The notes beneath the pieces were generated by a model. It was not told the DNA's origin and searched no databases. It worked only from the letters and a program-made list of their open reading frames with translations. From JBGPLJ01 sp963826145 (GTDB lineage Bacteria > Pseudomonadota > Gammaproteobacteria > Steroidobacterales > Steroidobacteraceae), in NCBI GenBank assembly GCA_963826145.1, contig CAWGVW010000001.1, positions 1,054,001 through 1,118,000 of the forward strand: a stretch of 64,000 nucleotides of DNA, read 5' to 3'. Of this stretch, positions 40,393 to 48,094 are shown piece after piece; position 1 is the stretch's first letter; each line of letters opens with the position of its first letter. The translations under genes were made by a program, and so were the position numbers.

Positions 40393-43300
40393 TCAGGCGA
40401 GTTTCGCGATGAGGTCGCTGACGTACTGCAGCCGGTCATCTTCCTTGTCGAGCTTTGCCTGAAAGCGGAGCCTGAGCGGCCCGTCGAGGCGAAACTTGCT
40501 GCGCGGTTCCCGCAGGAGCCTGACGACCCTTGCTGGATCGACCGAATTTTCCGCCTCGAAAAGCACGTACCCGCCGCTCACGCTCGCATCGATCTTGCGT
40601 ACGCCAAGCGGCGCCGCCCGCGCCTTGAGACGCGAGATGCGTACTAGATTGCGTGCGGGCTCGGGCAGCGGGCCGAAGCGGTCGGTGAGCTCCGCCATGA
40701 GGTCGTCGAGCTGTTCACCGTCCGCGGCACCGGCGATCCGTTTGTACAGGACCAGCCTCAGGTGCACGTCCGGCACGTAAGTTTCTGGCAGAAGAGCGGG
40801 CAGGTGCAGGTCGACCTCGGCGCCACTCCCGAGTGGCTGTTCGAGGTCGGGCACCCGGCCCGCCTTGAGCGCCTTCACGGCGCGCTCCAGCAGCTCCATG
40901 TAGAGGGAAAAGCCGATCTCCTCGATCTGGCCACTCTGCTCCTCGCCAAGGAGTTCGCCGGCGCCGCGGATCTCGAGGTCGTGGGTCGCGAGCGTAAATC
41001 CCGCGCCAAGTTCTTCGAGCGATTCGATGGCTTCGAGGCGCTTGGCCGCATCGGCGGTGATGGCGGCCCGCGCTGGCGCGACAAGATAAGCATAGGCGCG
41101 ATGGTGTGAGCGGCCGACGCGCCCCCGCAACTGGTGGAGCTGCGCGAGCCCAAAGCGGTCGGCGCGGTTGATGACGATCGTATTGGCCGTTGGCACGTCG
41201 ATCCCGCTTTCGATGATCGTCGTAGACACAAGGAGATTGAATCGCCGGTGGTAGAAATCGAGCATCAGCTGCTCGAGATCGCGCTCGCGCATCTGGCCAT
41301 GGCCGACACCGACGGTCGCTTCCGGCACGAGCTCGCGCAGCTCATCCGCCATCCGGTCGATCGACTCCACGACGTTGTGGACGAAGTAGATCTGTCCGCC
41401 GCGACGGATTTCACGCAGGCATGCTTCGCGGATGAGCGGCGCGTTCCACTCGGTCACGAAGGTCTTGATGGCAAGTCGCGCGGCGGGCGGCGTCGTAATG
41501 AGCGACAGATCGCGCAGGCCCCCGAGCGCCATGTTGAGCGTGCGCGGGATGGGCGTTGCCGTCAGCGTAAGCACGTCGACTTCCGCGCGCAGCGTTTTCA
41601 GGCGCTCCTTGTCGCGCACACCGAAGCGGTGTTCCTCGTCGACAATCACGAGGCCCAGGTCCTTGAATCGCGGCTGCGCGTGGAGCAGCCGGTGCGTGGC
41701 AATCACGATGTCGACCTGGCCTGTGCCGAGCGCGCGGATTGTCTCGGTCGTTTCCGGGCCCGTCCGAAATCGCGACAGCACGGCAATGCGCACGGGCCAG
41801 TCCGCAAAGCGGTCGGTGAATGTCTGGTAGTGCTGTTGGGCGAGGAGGGTGGTCGGCACGAGGACGGCAGCCTGTTTGCCCGCGTTGACTGCCGCGAATG
41901 CCGCTCGCAGGGCGACTTCGGTCTTGCCGAATCCGACGTCGCCGCAGATCACGCGATCCATGGGCTTACCCGAGCGCATGTCGGCGAGCACCTGGTCGAT
42001 CGCCTGCGTCTGGTCCGGCGTTTCCTCGAAAGGGAAAGCGGACGTGAATGCACGGTACTCGTTTTCCCGCACCTCGATGCTCACTCCCTGGCGCGCAGCC
42101 CGCCGCGAATACAGATCGAGGAGCTCGGCAGCGACGTCCCGAATGCGTTCGGCCGCCTTCTTGCGGATCTTCGCCCAGTCGCCGGTCCCGAGTTTATGGA
42201 GCGGTGCCGTTTCTGCCGGGGCGCCGCTGTAGCGGCTGACGAGGTTGAGCGCTTGCACGGGGACGTAGATCTTGTCGCCGTCGGCGTACTCGAGGAGCAG
42301 GAATTCTCCGACCTCCCCGCCGATCTCCATGGTCGTCAGGCCCCGATACCGCCCGACACCGTACATTTCGTGGACCACCGGCGAACCGATGTTCAGGTCG
42401 GTGAGCTCCTTGAGGATGACGTCCGGATCGCGTTCGCTACGCTTGCGCCGCCGTTCCTGGCGGGCGCGTTCGCCGAACAGCAACTCTTCCGTGAGGAGCG
42501 CGAGGTCCGCCTCAGGAAGGAGGAGCGAGCCGACATCCGCCGCGACAGCGAGGGCGAGGCGCATCGAGCCGTCCCGAAACTCCGTCCAGCCCGCGACCGC
42601 TTGCGGACGGATGCCCTGCGTTGCGAGCAGTTCGATCATCACCTCGCGCCGGCCGGCGGAGTCCGCAACGAGGAGCGTCCTGCCCGTGAAATTATCGAGG
42701 AATCGGCCGAGCGCCTCGGTCGGTTTCGGCGCCCTGGGATCGAAGCGAACATCCGGCGCCACCGCGCTTGCGAGGTTCTCTGCAGTCTCGACGCCGGCCT
42801 CGATGACGAGCTTCACAAGGCTCAGCTGGACGCCGGCGACCGCCGCGAGCCGCGCACCAACCTCGGCGACCGACAGGTAAAGGTCCGCGGGTGCCACGAT
42901 CGGATGTTCGCGATCGTGTGCGTACTGTTCATATCGCGATTCGATCTCGTTCCAGACCCGCACCGCCGTTGGCAGCGCTTCGGCCGCATCGACGATCACG
43001 CTGGTCGCGGGCAGGTAGTCGAAAAGCGTGCTCGTCGCTTCGAAGAAGAGCGGCAGGTAGTACTCGATGCCCCCGGGAGCGAGCCCATTGCTGACGTCCC
43101 GGTAGACCGGGCTACGGCTCGGATCGCCCTCGAAGCGCGCGCGATACCGGCGCCGGAACGCCTTGATGGAATCCGCATCAAGCGGAACTTCGCGCGCGGG
43201 CAGCAGCCGCACCTCGCGCAGCCGGTTGCCGGATCGCTGGGTTTCCGGGTTGAAAACGCGAATCGTCTCGATCTCATCGTCGAAGAGGTCGATCCGAAGC

Positions 43301-43836
43301 GGCTCTTCGGCGCCCATCGGAAAGATGTCGATGAGTGACCCGCGGACCGCGCACTCGCCCGGAGTCATGACTTGCGCGACCTGCGCATAGCCGGCCTGCG
43401 TCAGGCGCGCCCGAAAATCCTCGCGCGAAAGGCGATCGCCCCTGGCGAGCAACAGCGTGTGCGACTCGACATAGGCGGGCGGTGGCAGGCGCTGCAGCAG
43501 CGTAGCGAGGGTGACGATTGCAATGCCGCGCTTGAGCGAGGGCAACTCGTAGAGCACTGCGAGCCGCTGCGAAATGATGTCCGGATGCGGCGAGAATCGA
43601 TCGTATGGCAGTGTCTCCCAGTCCGGGAACGCAAGGACCGGAAAGTCGCGGTCGGCAAAGAACCTCAGTTCCGATTGCAGGCGGTCGAGCGCGCGCGCCG
43701 ATTCCACGATCACGATGAGCGGGCCGCCCGCTTGTCGCGCGCCTTCCGCAATCGCGAGCGCCGGAGCACTACCGTAGAGCTGGCCCCAGCGGATCCACTC
43801 GCCGGCGGCGTTCGGCATTGGAGGCTTGAGCGGCAT
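40393..43836 (-). CDS. mfd: Transcription-repair coupling factor Mfd
   Basis: Mfd removes RNA polymerase stalled at DNA lesions and recruits UvrA. The 1,147-residue protein (E. coli 1,148) has the UvrB-like N-terminal region (FAFPDWETLPYDRFSPH-like stretch near residue 75), the RNA-polymerase-interacting domain (SPVVHEMYGVGRYRGL), and the RecG-like translocase with Walker A GDVGFGKTEVALRAAF, DEEHRFG, and TATPIPRTLNMAL. The C-terminal TRCF domain is present. The ATG at 43836 gives family length; the frame is open to 43881, but that lies inside a strong hairpin. Confidence 0.97.
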   Translation of the reverse strand: MPLKPPMPNAAGEWIRWGQLYGSAPALAIAEGARQAGGPLIVIVESARALDRLQSELRFFADRDFPVLAFPDWETLPYDRFSPHPDIISQRLAVLYELPSLKRGIAIVTLATLLQRLPPPAYVESHTLLLARGDRLSREDFRARLTQAGYAQVAQVMTPGECAVRGSLIDIFPMGAEEPLRIDLFDDEIETIRVFNPETQRSGNRLREVRLLPAREVPLDADSIKAFRRRYRARFEGDPSRSPVYRDVSNGLAPGGIEYYLPLFFEATSTLFDYLPATSVIVDAAEALPTAVRVWNEIESRYEQYAHDREHPIVAPADLYLSVAEVGARLAAVAGVQLSLVKLVIEAGVETAENLASAVAPDVRFDPRAPKPTEALGRFLDNFTGRTLLVADSAGRREVMIELLATQGIRPQAVAGWTEFRDGSMRLALAVAADVGSLLLPEADLALLTEELLFGERARQERRRKRSERDPDVILKELTDLNIGSPVVHEMYGVGRYRGLTTMEIGGEVGEFLLLEYADGDKIYVPVQALNLVSRYSGAPAETAPLHKLGTGDWAKIRKKAAERIRDVAAELLDLYSRRAARQGVSIEVRENEYRAFTSAFPFEETPDQTQAIDQVLADMRSGKPMDRVICGDVGFGKTEVALRAAFAAVNAGKQAAVLVPTTLLAQQHYQTFTDRFADWPVRIAVLSRFRTGPETTETIRALGTGQVDIVIATHRLLHAQPRFKDLGLVIVDEEHRFGVRDKERLKTLRAEVDVLTLTATPIPRTLNMALGGLRDLSLITTPPAARLAIKTFVTEWNAPLIREACLREIRRGGQIYFVHNVVESIDRMADELRELVPEATVGVGHGQMRERDLEQLMLDFYHRRFNLLVSTTIIESGIDVPTANTIVINRADRFGLAQLHQLRGRVGRSHHRAYAYLVAPARAAITADAAKRLEAIESLEELGAGFTLATHDLEIRGAGELLGEEQSGQIEEIGFSLYMELLERAVKALKAGRVPDLEQPLGSGAEVDLHLPALLPETYVPDVHLRLVLYKRIAGAADGEQLDDLMAELTDRFGPLPEPARNLVRISRLKARAAPLGVRKIDASVSGGYVLFEAENSVDPARVVRLLREPRSKFRLDGPLRLRFQAKLDKEDDRLQYVSDLIAKLA

Positions 43837-43870
43837 CGTGCGTCTCGGAGTCGACTCGCAAAGCAATACG

Positions 43871-43904
43871 AGGCCCTGCACGGACCGGGCGGTCCGTGGG
43901 GCCT
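43871..43904 (-). terminator. Long hairpin in the gap before mfd (possible attenuator)
   Basis: CACGGACCG (43879-43887) and CGGTCCGTG (43890-43898) form a near-perfect palindrome, extended by AGGCCC (43871-43876) and GGGCCT (43899-43904) with a two-base bulge. Reading towards mfd the hairpin is followed by a moderately T-rich stretch. A smaller hairpin (ACCGCC/GGCGGT, 43927-43941) precedes it, right after the upstream gene. Together they may separate or attenuate transcription between the small periplasmic gene and mfd. Confidence 0.45.
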
Positions 43905-43948
43905 TAAGGGGTCGCGAGCTTAGCAGACCGCCGGGGGCGGTCGGTTGA

Positions 43949-44230
43949 TCACCCGGCGTTCGCCACCGAAGTGATCACGCGGTCGTTTTCGAAGAAAACG
44001 CTGAAACCGGCATAGTCCCAGCGCGTGATCGGCGGCTTGCCGACGGCCGCATGCTTGTTGACCGGCGCACCAAATTTCGTTTCGACCGACTGCATCGTCG
44101 AACCGCGCGCCGGGTGATCGACCGCGGCGTCGCGGACCGACATGTTGCCGTCGATCGTCACGATTTCCGCGCTGGCGAGCGGGGCGGCACACACGACGAG
44201 AGCAGCCACTAACAACGAGGGGATCTTCAT
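43949..44230 (-). CDS. Small periplasmic protein, conserved hypothetical
   Basis: A 93-residue protein with a clear signal peptide (MKIPSLLVAALVVCAAPLAS, cleavage after ASA), starting at ATG 44230 with a GGAGG ribosome-binding site about 9 bases upstream. The mature part contains MQSVETKFGAPVNKHAAVG, KPPITRWDYAGFSVFFEND and RVITSV. The 'GxPxxK...PITRWDY...FFE..RV' pattern resembles the small BamE/SmpA-like fold of periplasmic proteins, but no function can be assigned. Divergent from lolC, with a TATATT -10 candidate (minus strand, 44258-44263) placed between GGCGGC and GCCGCC repeats. Confidence 0.75.
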   Translation of the reverse strand: MKIPSLLVAALVVCAAPLASAEIVTIDGNMSVRDAAVDHPARGSTMQSVETKFGAPVNKHAAVGKPPITRWDYAGFSVFFENDRVITSVANAG

Positions 44231-44375
44231 AGGGCAGCCTCCACAGGGGACGGCGGCAATATAGCATCGCCGCCGCGACGCGAACACTTGACTCTAAGTA
44301 TTTGAAAGATTAGCGGAATGAATCACAGTCCGGGGCGCCTGTCGCTGCCGGGCGGATATGCTTTAATCGCCGCCC

Positions 44376-45617
44376 ATGTTTTATCCGCTGCCGCTCGCCA
44401 TCGGGCTGCGCTATGTGCGCAGCCGCAAACGCAGCTACTTCGTCTCCTTCATCACCTGGAGTTCGCTCGCGGGTCTTGCGCTGGGCGTGGCAGCCCTGAT
44501 CACGATGTTGTCCATCATGAATGGCTTCGAGGCGGAGCTCCGCTCGCGCCTCGTGAGTCTTGCGGCCCATGCGAGTGTGACGACCGAGGGCCCGGGTCCG
44601 ATCGAATGGCCGGCCGTGGTGAATCGGGTGCGGACGCTCCCCGAAGTCGTCGGGGCGGCGCCGTACGTCGAGGCGGAGGCGATGCTCGGCAACGACGCGG
44701 AGCTCGAGCCCGCGATTCTGCGAGGGATCGATCCGGCCGTCGAGATTTCGGTGTCGACCATAGCAAGCACGCTTCTCGAAGGGTCGCTCGCAGCACTCAC
44801 GCCAGGCTCCGATGAGATCGTGCTCGGTCGAGGCCTCGCCGCGCAGCTCGGCGTCACTGTCGGCGATCCCGTGACGGTCATGATTCCGACGTCCGATGAA
44901 GCGGGCGAGGTCACGCCGCGCATCCGCCAGTTCAACGTTGGCGGCGTGTTCGAGGCGGGCCTGCAGGATCACGACAGCGTACTTGCGCTTGCTCACATCG
45001 AGGATGTCGAGGCGCTGCGCGGATCGCGCGACCTGACAGGCGTGCGCGTGAAATACGCGGACCTGATGCGTGCGCCCCAAGTGAGCGCACGTATCGCCGA
45101 GGCGCTCGGGGCGCGCTTCAAGGTGACCGACTGGACCGAGCAGAACGCGGCCTATTTTCGCGCGGTCAACATCGAAAAGACGATGATGGCGCTCATCATG
45201 CTGCTGATCGTTACCGTGGCCGCGTTCAATATCGTCGCCTCGCTCGTCATGGTCGTGACGGATAAACGCACCGACATCGCGATGTTGCGCACGCTTGGCC
45301 TCACGCCGCGAGAGGTTCTGCAGGTCTTCCTCACGCAGGGCACCGTCATTGGCTGGCTCGGGACGGCGATCGGCGTCGCGCTCGGAACGCTGCTCGCGTA
45401 CAACGTCGGCGGTGTCGTCGAGTGGCTGCAGCATGCGTTCCGTTTTCAGATCATGGACGCGGAGGTCTACTACATCACACGGATTCCTTCCGATCCGCAT
45501 GTCTTCGATATCGTGTGGATCGCCGCCGCGGCCTTCGGTCTCACGCTCCTCGCGACCGTCTATCCAGCGCTGCGCGCGGCAGGTACGCAGCCGGCCGAAG
45601 CCCTGAGGTACGAGTGA
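44376..45617 (+). CDS. lolC: Lipoprotein-releasing ABC transporter permease LolC
   Basis: LolC and LolE form the membrane part of the LolCDE complex that extracts outer-membrane lipoproteins and passes them to LolA. The 413-residue protein has an N-terminal membrane helix after IGLRYVRSRKRSYFVSFIT, a large periplasmic domain, and a C-terminal FtsX-type domain with three helices (AFNIVASLVMVVTDKRTDIA, MLRTLGLTPREVLQVF). A TTTAAT -10 candidate is about 8 bases before the ATG. Whether this copy is functionally LolC and the next LolE is assigned by order. GTGA overlap follows. Confidence 0.9.
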   Translation: MFYPLPLAIGLRYVRSRKRSYFVSFITWSSLAGLALGVAALITMLSIMNGFEAELRSRLVSLAAHASVTTEGPGPIEWPAVVNRVRTLPEVVGAAPYVEAEAMLGNDAELEPAILRGIDPAVEISVSTIASTLLEGSLAALTPGSDEIVLGRGLAAQLGVTVGDPVTVMIPTSDEAGEVTPRIRQFNVGGVFEAGLQDHDSVLALAHIEDVEALRGSRDLTGVRVKYADLMRAPQVSARIAEALGARFKVTDWTEQNAAYFRAVNIEKTMMALIMLLIVTVAAFNIVASLVMVVTDKRTDIAMLRTLGLTPREVLQVFLTQGTVIGWLGTAIGVALGTLLAYNVGGVVEWLQHAFRFQIMDAEVYYITRIPSDPHVFDIVWIAAAAFGLTLLATVYPALRAAGTQPAEALRYE

Positions 45618-46861
45618 GTACCGCCGTCGAATGGATGATCGCGCGACGCTACTTGCGCTCGCGCCACCGTAACCGCTTCGTCTCCTTCATCAGCGGTATT
45701 TCGATGGGCGGTCTCGCCCTCGGCGTCGCGGCGCTCGTCGTCGTGCTGTCGGTGATCAACGGATTCGAGCGGGAGTTGCGCGAGCGCATCCTCGATTCGA
45801 CGGCGCACGCGACGCTCACCGGCTACAACGGGCAGATCAAGGACTGGCGCCACGCGATGGAAGTGGCCCGTACACGGGCGCATGTGCTCGCTGTTGCGCC
45901 TTTCATAGAAGACAAGGCCATGCTGGTGAACGGCAAGAACATCGCGGGCGCCGTGATCCGGGGCGTGTTGCCGCTCGAGGAGAGCCAGGTCGACGGACTT
46001 GCGAACCGCATGGTCGGCGGCAGACTCGACGACCTCGCTTCCGGGTCGTACCGGATCGTGCTCGGGCGGGCGCTCGCCGAGTCCCTGCACGTCAAAGTCG
46101 GTGATCGCGTCGTGCTCATGTCGCCGCAAGCCGTGCTGACGCCGCTCGGAGCGGTGCCCCGGATGCGCCGTTTCACGGTGAGCGGCATTTTCAATGCCGG
46201 CATGTACGAGTACGACCGTGGACTCGCGCTCGTGCACATGGCGGATGCTGCGCGGCTCACGCGCAAAGGCGATGCCGTCACGGGCCTGAGGCTCAAGGTG
46301 GACGACATCTACGCGGCGCGGTCTGCCGTTATCGACGTCGCCCGCGCTCTCGAGAACATCTACTATGCCGTCGACTGGTCGCAAACCCACCAGAATTTCT
46401 TCCGCTCGATCACCCTGACCAAGACCATCATGTTCGTCGTTCTTTCGCTCGTCGTTTTCGTCGGCGCATTCAATATCGTGTCGACGCTCGTGATGGTCGT
46501 GAAGGAGAAGCAGGGCGACGTTGCCATCCTGCGCACGCTCGGGAGTTCTCCGCGCAGCATCATGCAGATTTTCATCTATCAGGGTGCGGCCATCGGCCTC
46601 ATCGGTACAGCGCTTGGCATCGGGCTCGGTGTGCTCATCGCGATGAATACCGAACGGCTGGTCCATGGACTCGAGCGGCTCCTTGGAACTTCACTCGTCG
46701 ACGCGAGCGTGTATTTCATCGCCGACCTTCCGGCGCGCGTCGAATGGGGCGACGTCGGCCGGATTGCGCTGGTCGCGCTGGGGCTGTGTTGTCTCGCGAC
46801 GCTCTATCCGGCCTGGCGGGCGGCGCGCAATCCGCCCGCGGAGGCTTTGCGACATGAGTGA
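45614..46861 (+). CDS. lolE: Lipoprotein-releasing ABC transporter permease LolE
   Basis: A 415-residue paralogue of the preceding gene, starting at GTG 45614. It has the same architecture: N-terminal helix (RHRNRFVSFISGISMGGLAL), periplasmic domain, and C-terminal FtsX helices (AFNIVSTLVMVVKEKQGDVA, ILRTLGSSPRSIMQIF). Some gammaproteobacteria have one fused-role permease (LolF); here two distinct permeases are kept, as in E. coli, but directly adjacent with lolD last. Its stop lies inside the first codons of lolD (8-base overlap). Confidence 0.9.
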   Translation: MSTAVEWMIARRYLRSRHRNRFVSFISGISMGGLALGVAALVVVLSVINGFERELRERILDSTAHATLTGYNGQIKDWRHAMEVARTRAHVLAVAPFIEDKAMLVNGKNIAGAVIRGVLPLEESQVDGLANRMVGGRLDDLASGSYRIVLGRALAESLHVKVGDRVVLMSPQAVLTPLGAVPRMRRFTVSGIFNAGMYEYDRGLALVHMADAARLTRKGDAVTGLRLKVDDIYAARSAVIDVARALENIYYAVDWSQTHQNFFRSITLTKTIMFVVLSLVVFVGAFNIVSTLVMVVKEKQGDVAILRTLGSSPRSIMQIFIYQGAAIGLIGTALGIGLGVLIAMNTERLVHGLERLLGTSLVDASVYFIADLPARVEWGDVGRIALVALGLCCLATLYPAWRAARNPPAEALRHE

Positions 46862-47540
46862 GCCGGTGCTCAGCTGCCGCGGCCTGCGCAAGCAGTTCCG
46901 CCAGGGCGACACGTTGCTTGACGTGCTCGTCGGGGTCGACTTCGAAGTCGCGCAGGGTGAGCGCGTCGCGATCGTCGGCGCGTCGGGATCGGGCAAGACG
47001 ACGCTGCTACAGCTCCTCGGCGGCCTCGATCTACCGACGGGCGGCTCCGTTTCAATCCTCGGCAGTCCGATGCACGAATTGAGTGACGCGGAACGCGGCA
47101 TCCTGCGTAACCGGAGCGTTGGCTTCGTCTACCAGTTTCATCACCTGCTGCCCGAGTTCTCGGCGCTCGAGAACGTCGCAATGCCGCTCCTCGTGCGGCG
47201 CCAGCCGCTCGCGCAGGCAACGGATACCGCGCGGCAGCTTCTCGAACGCGTCGGCCTCGGGGCGCGCCTGCTGCACCGACCCTACCAGCTCTCCGGTGGA
47301 GAACGACAGCGTGCAGCCGTGGCACGCGCGCTCGTCACGCGGCCGGCGCTCGTGCTTGCAGACGAGCCGACTGGAAATCTCGACGGCCACAATGCGGCAC
47401 AGGTCTTCTCGCTCATGCTGGAATTGAACCGCGAGCTCGGCACTAGCCTTGTCATCGTGACGCACGACACCGGTCTTGCAGCCCGGATGGACCGGCAGCA
47501 CGAGCTAGTCGACGGATTTCTTCGCGTTCGCGGAGGCTAG
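46854..47540 (+). CDS. lolD: Lipoprotein-releasing ABC transporter ATPase LolD
   Basis: LolD powers the LolCDE complex. The 228-residue ATPase has Walker A GASGSGKTTLLQLL, the Q-loop in FVYQFHHLLPEFSALENVA (LolD-typical), signature LSGGERQRAAVARAL and Walker B LVLADEPTGNLDG. ATG 46854 overlaps the lolE stop by 8 bases. The 3' end overlaps the convergent DUF2062 gene by 36 bases. Confidence 0.96.
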   Translation: MSEPVLSCRGLRKQFRQGDTLLDVLVGVDFEVAQGERVAIVGASGSGKTTLLQLLGGLDLPTGGSVSILGSPMHELSDAERGILRNRSVGFVYQFHHLLPEFSALENVAMPLLVRRQPLAQATDTARQLLERVGLGARLLHRPYQLSGGERQRAAVARALVTRPALVLADEPTGNLDGHNAAQVFSLMLELNRELGTSLVIVTHDTGLAARMDRQHELVDGFLRVRGG

Positions 47541-48056
47541 CTGCTCGAGCGCCCGGCGCTTGCGGTGGTATCTGTAGAGAATGCCGCGGCGCCAGGTCCA
47601 GTGAAGGAAGGAATAACCCACGGTCGCTGAGACGATGCTTAGGACGAGGCTGCCAGTGATCAGCGGTTTCCAGACATAAGGCAGCTCGCTCATCGCCCAA
47701 TCCCAGCTCAGCTCAAACGTGAAGCGGGACATCGGCACGCCGAGCAGGACCGTGCCGAGCCAGTAGGCGAAGAAGAAGATCGGCACGATGGTGAACGGAT
47801 TCGAGATCCAGATGGTAGCGAAGGCGACCGGGATATTGGCGCGCAGTGCAAGCGCCGCGAGCACCGCCATGGCGATGTGGGGAGGGAACGGCAGGAAAGC
47901 CACGAAGAGTCCGATGGCGAATGCGCGCGCCACATTTTCACGGCGCACCGCCCAGTACTCCGGATGGCGCAGGAGCGCCGAGAACGGCCGCATGAACCAG
48001 CGCTCTCGAAGGCTGCGGTGATCGGGCAGGATGCGCTTGAGGAATCGGCGCGGCAT
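47505..48056 (-). CDS. DUF2062 membrane protein
   Basis: A 183-residue protein with the DUF2062 pattern: a basic N-terminus (SLRERWFMRPFSALLRHPEYW), then ENVARAFAIGLFVAFLPFPPHIAMAV and ISNPFTIVPIFFFAYWLGT, and a third helix near ITGSLVLSIVSATVGYSF. Four hydrophobic stretches are likely. The function is unknown; the gene is commonly found beside comEC in gammaproteobacteria. I chose ATG 48056; a TTG six codons upstream is less likely. Divergent from comEC. Confidence 0.85.
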   Translation of the reverse strand: MPRRFLKRILPDHRSLRERWFMRPFSALLRHPEYWAVRRENVARAFAIGLFVAFLPFPPHIAMAVLAALALRANIPVAFATIWISNPFTIVPIFFFAYWLGTVLLGVPMSRFTFELSWDWAMSELPYVWKPLITGSLVLSIVSATVGYSFLHWTWRRGILYRYHRKRRALEQLASANAKKSVD

Positions 48057-48094
48057 TGGCGTCGATGGTGCCAACTTCCGCAGGGAAGCGGAAC

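Noticed and set aside
41134..43338. 734-codon open frame on the plus strand inside mfd
   Set aside because: It is antisense to an intact, motif-complete mfd. Its residues are rich in Arg, His, Asp and Glu with no domain, as expected for antisense frames in GC-rich DNA.
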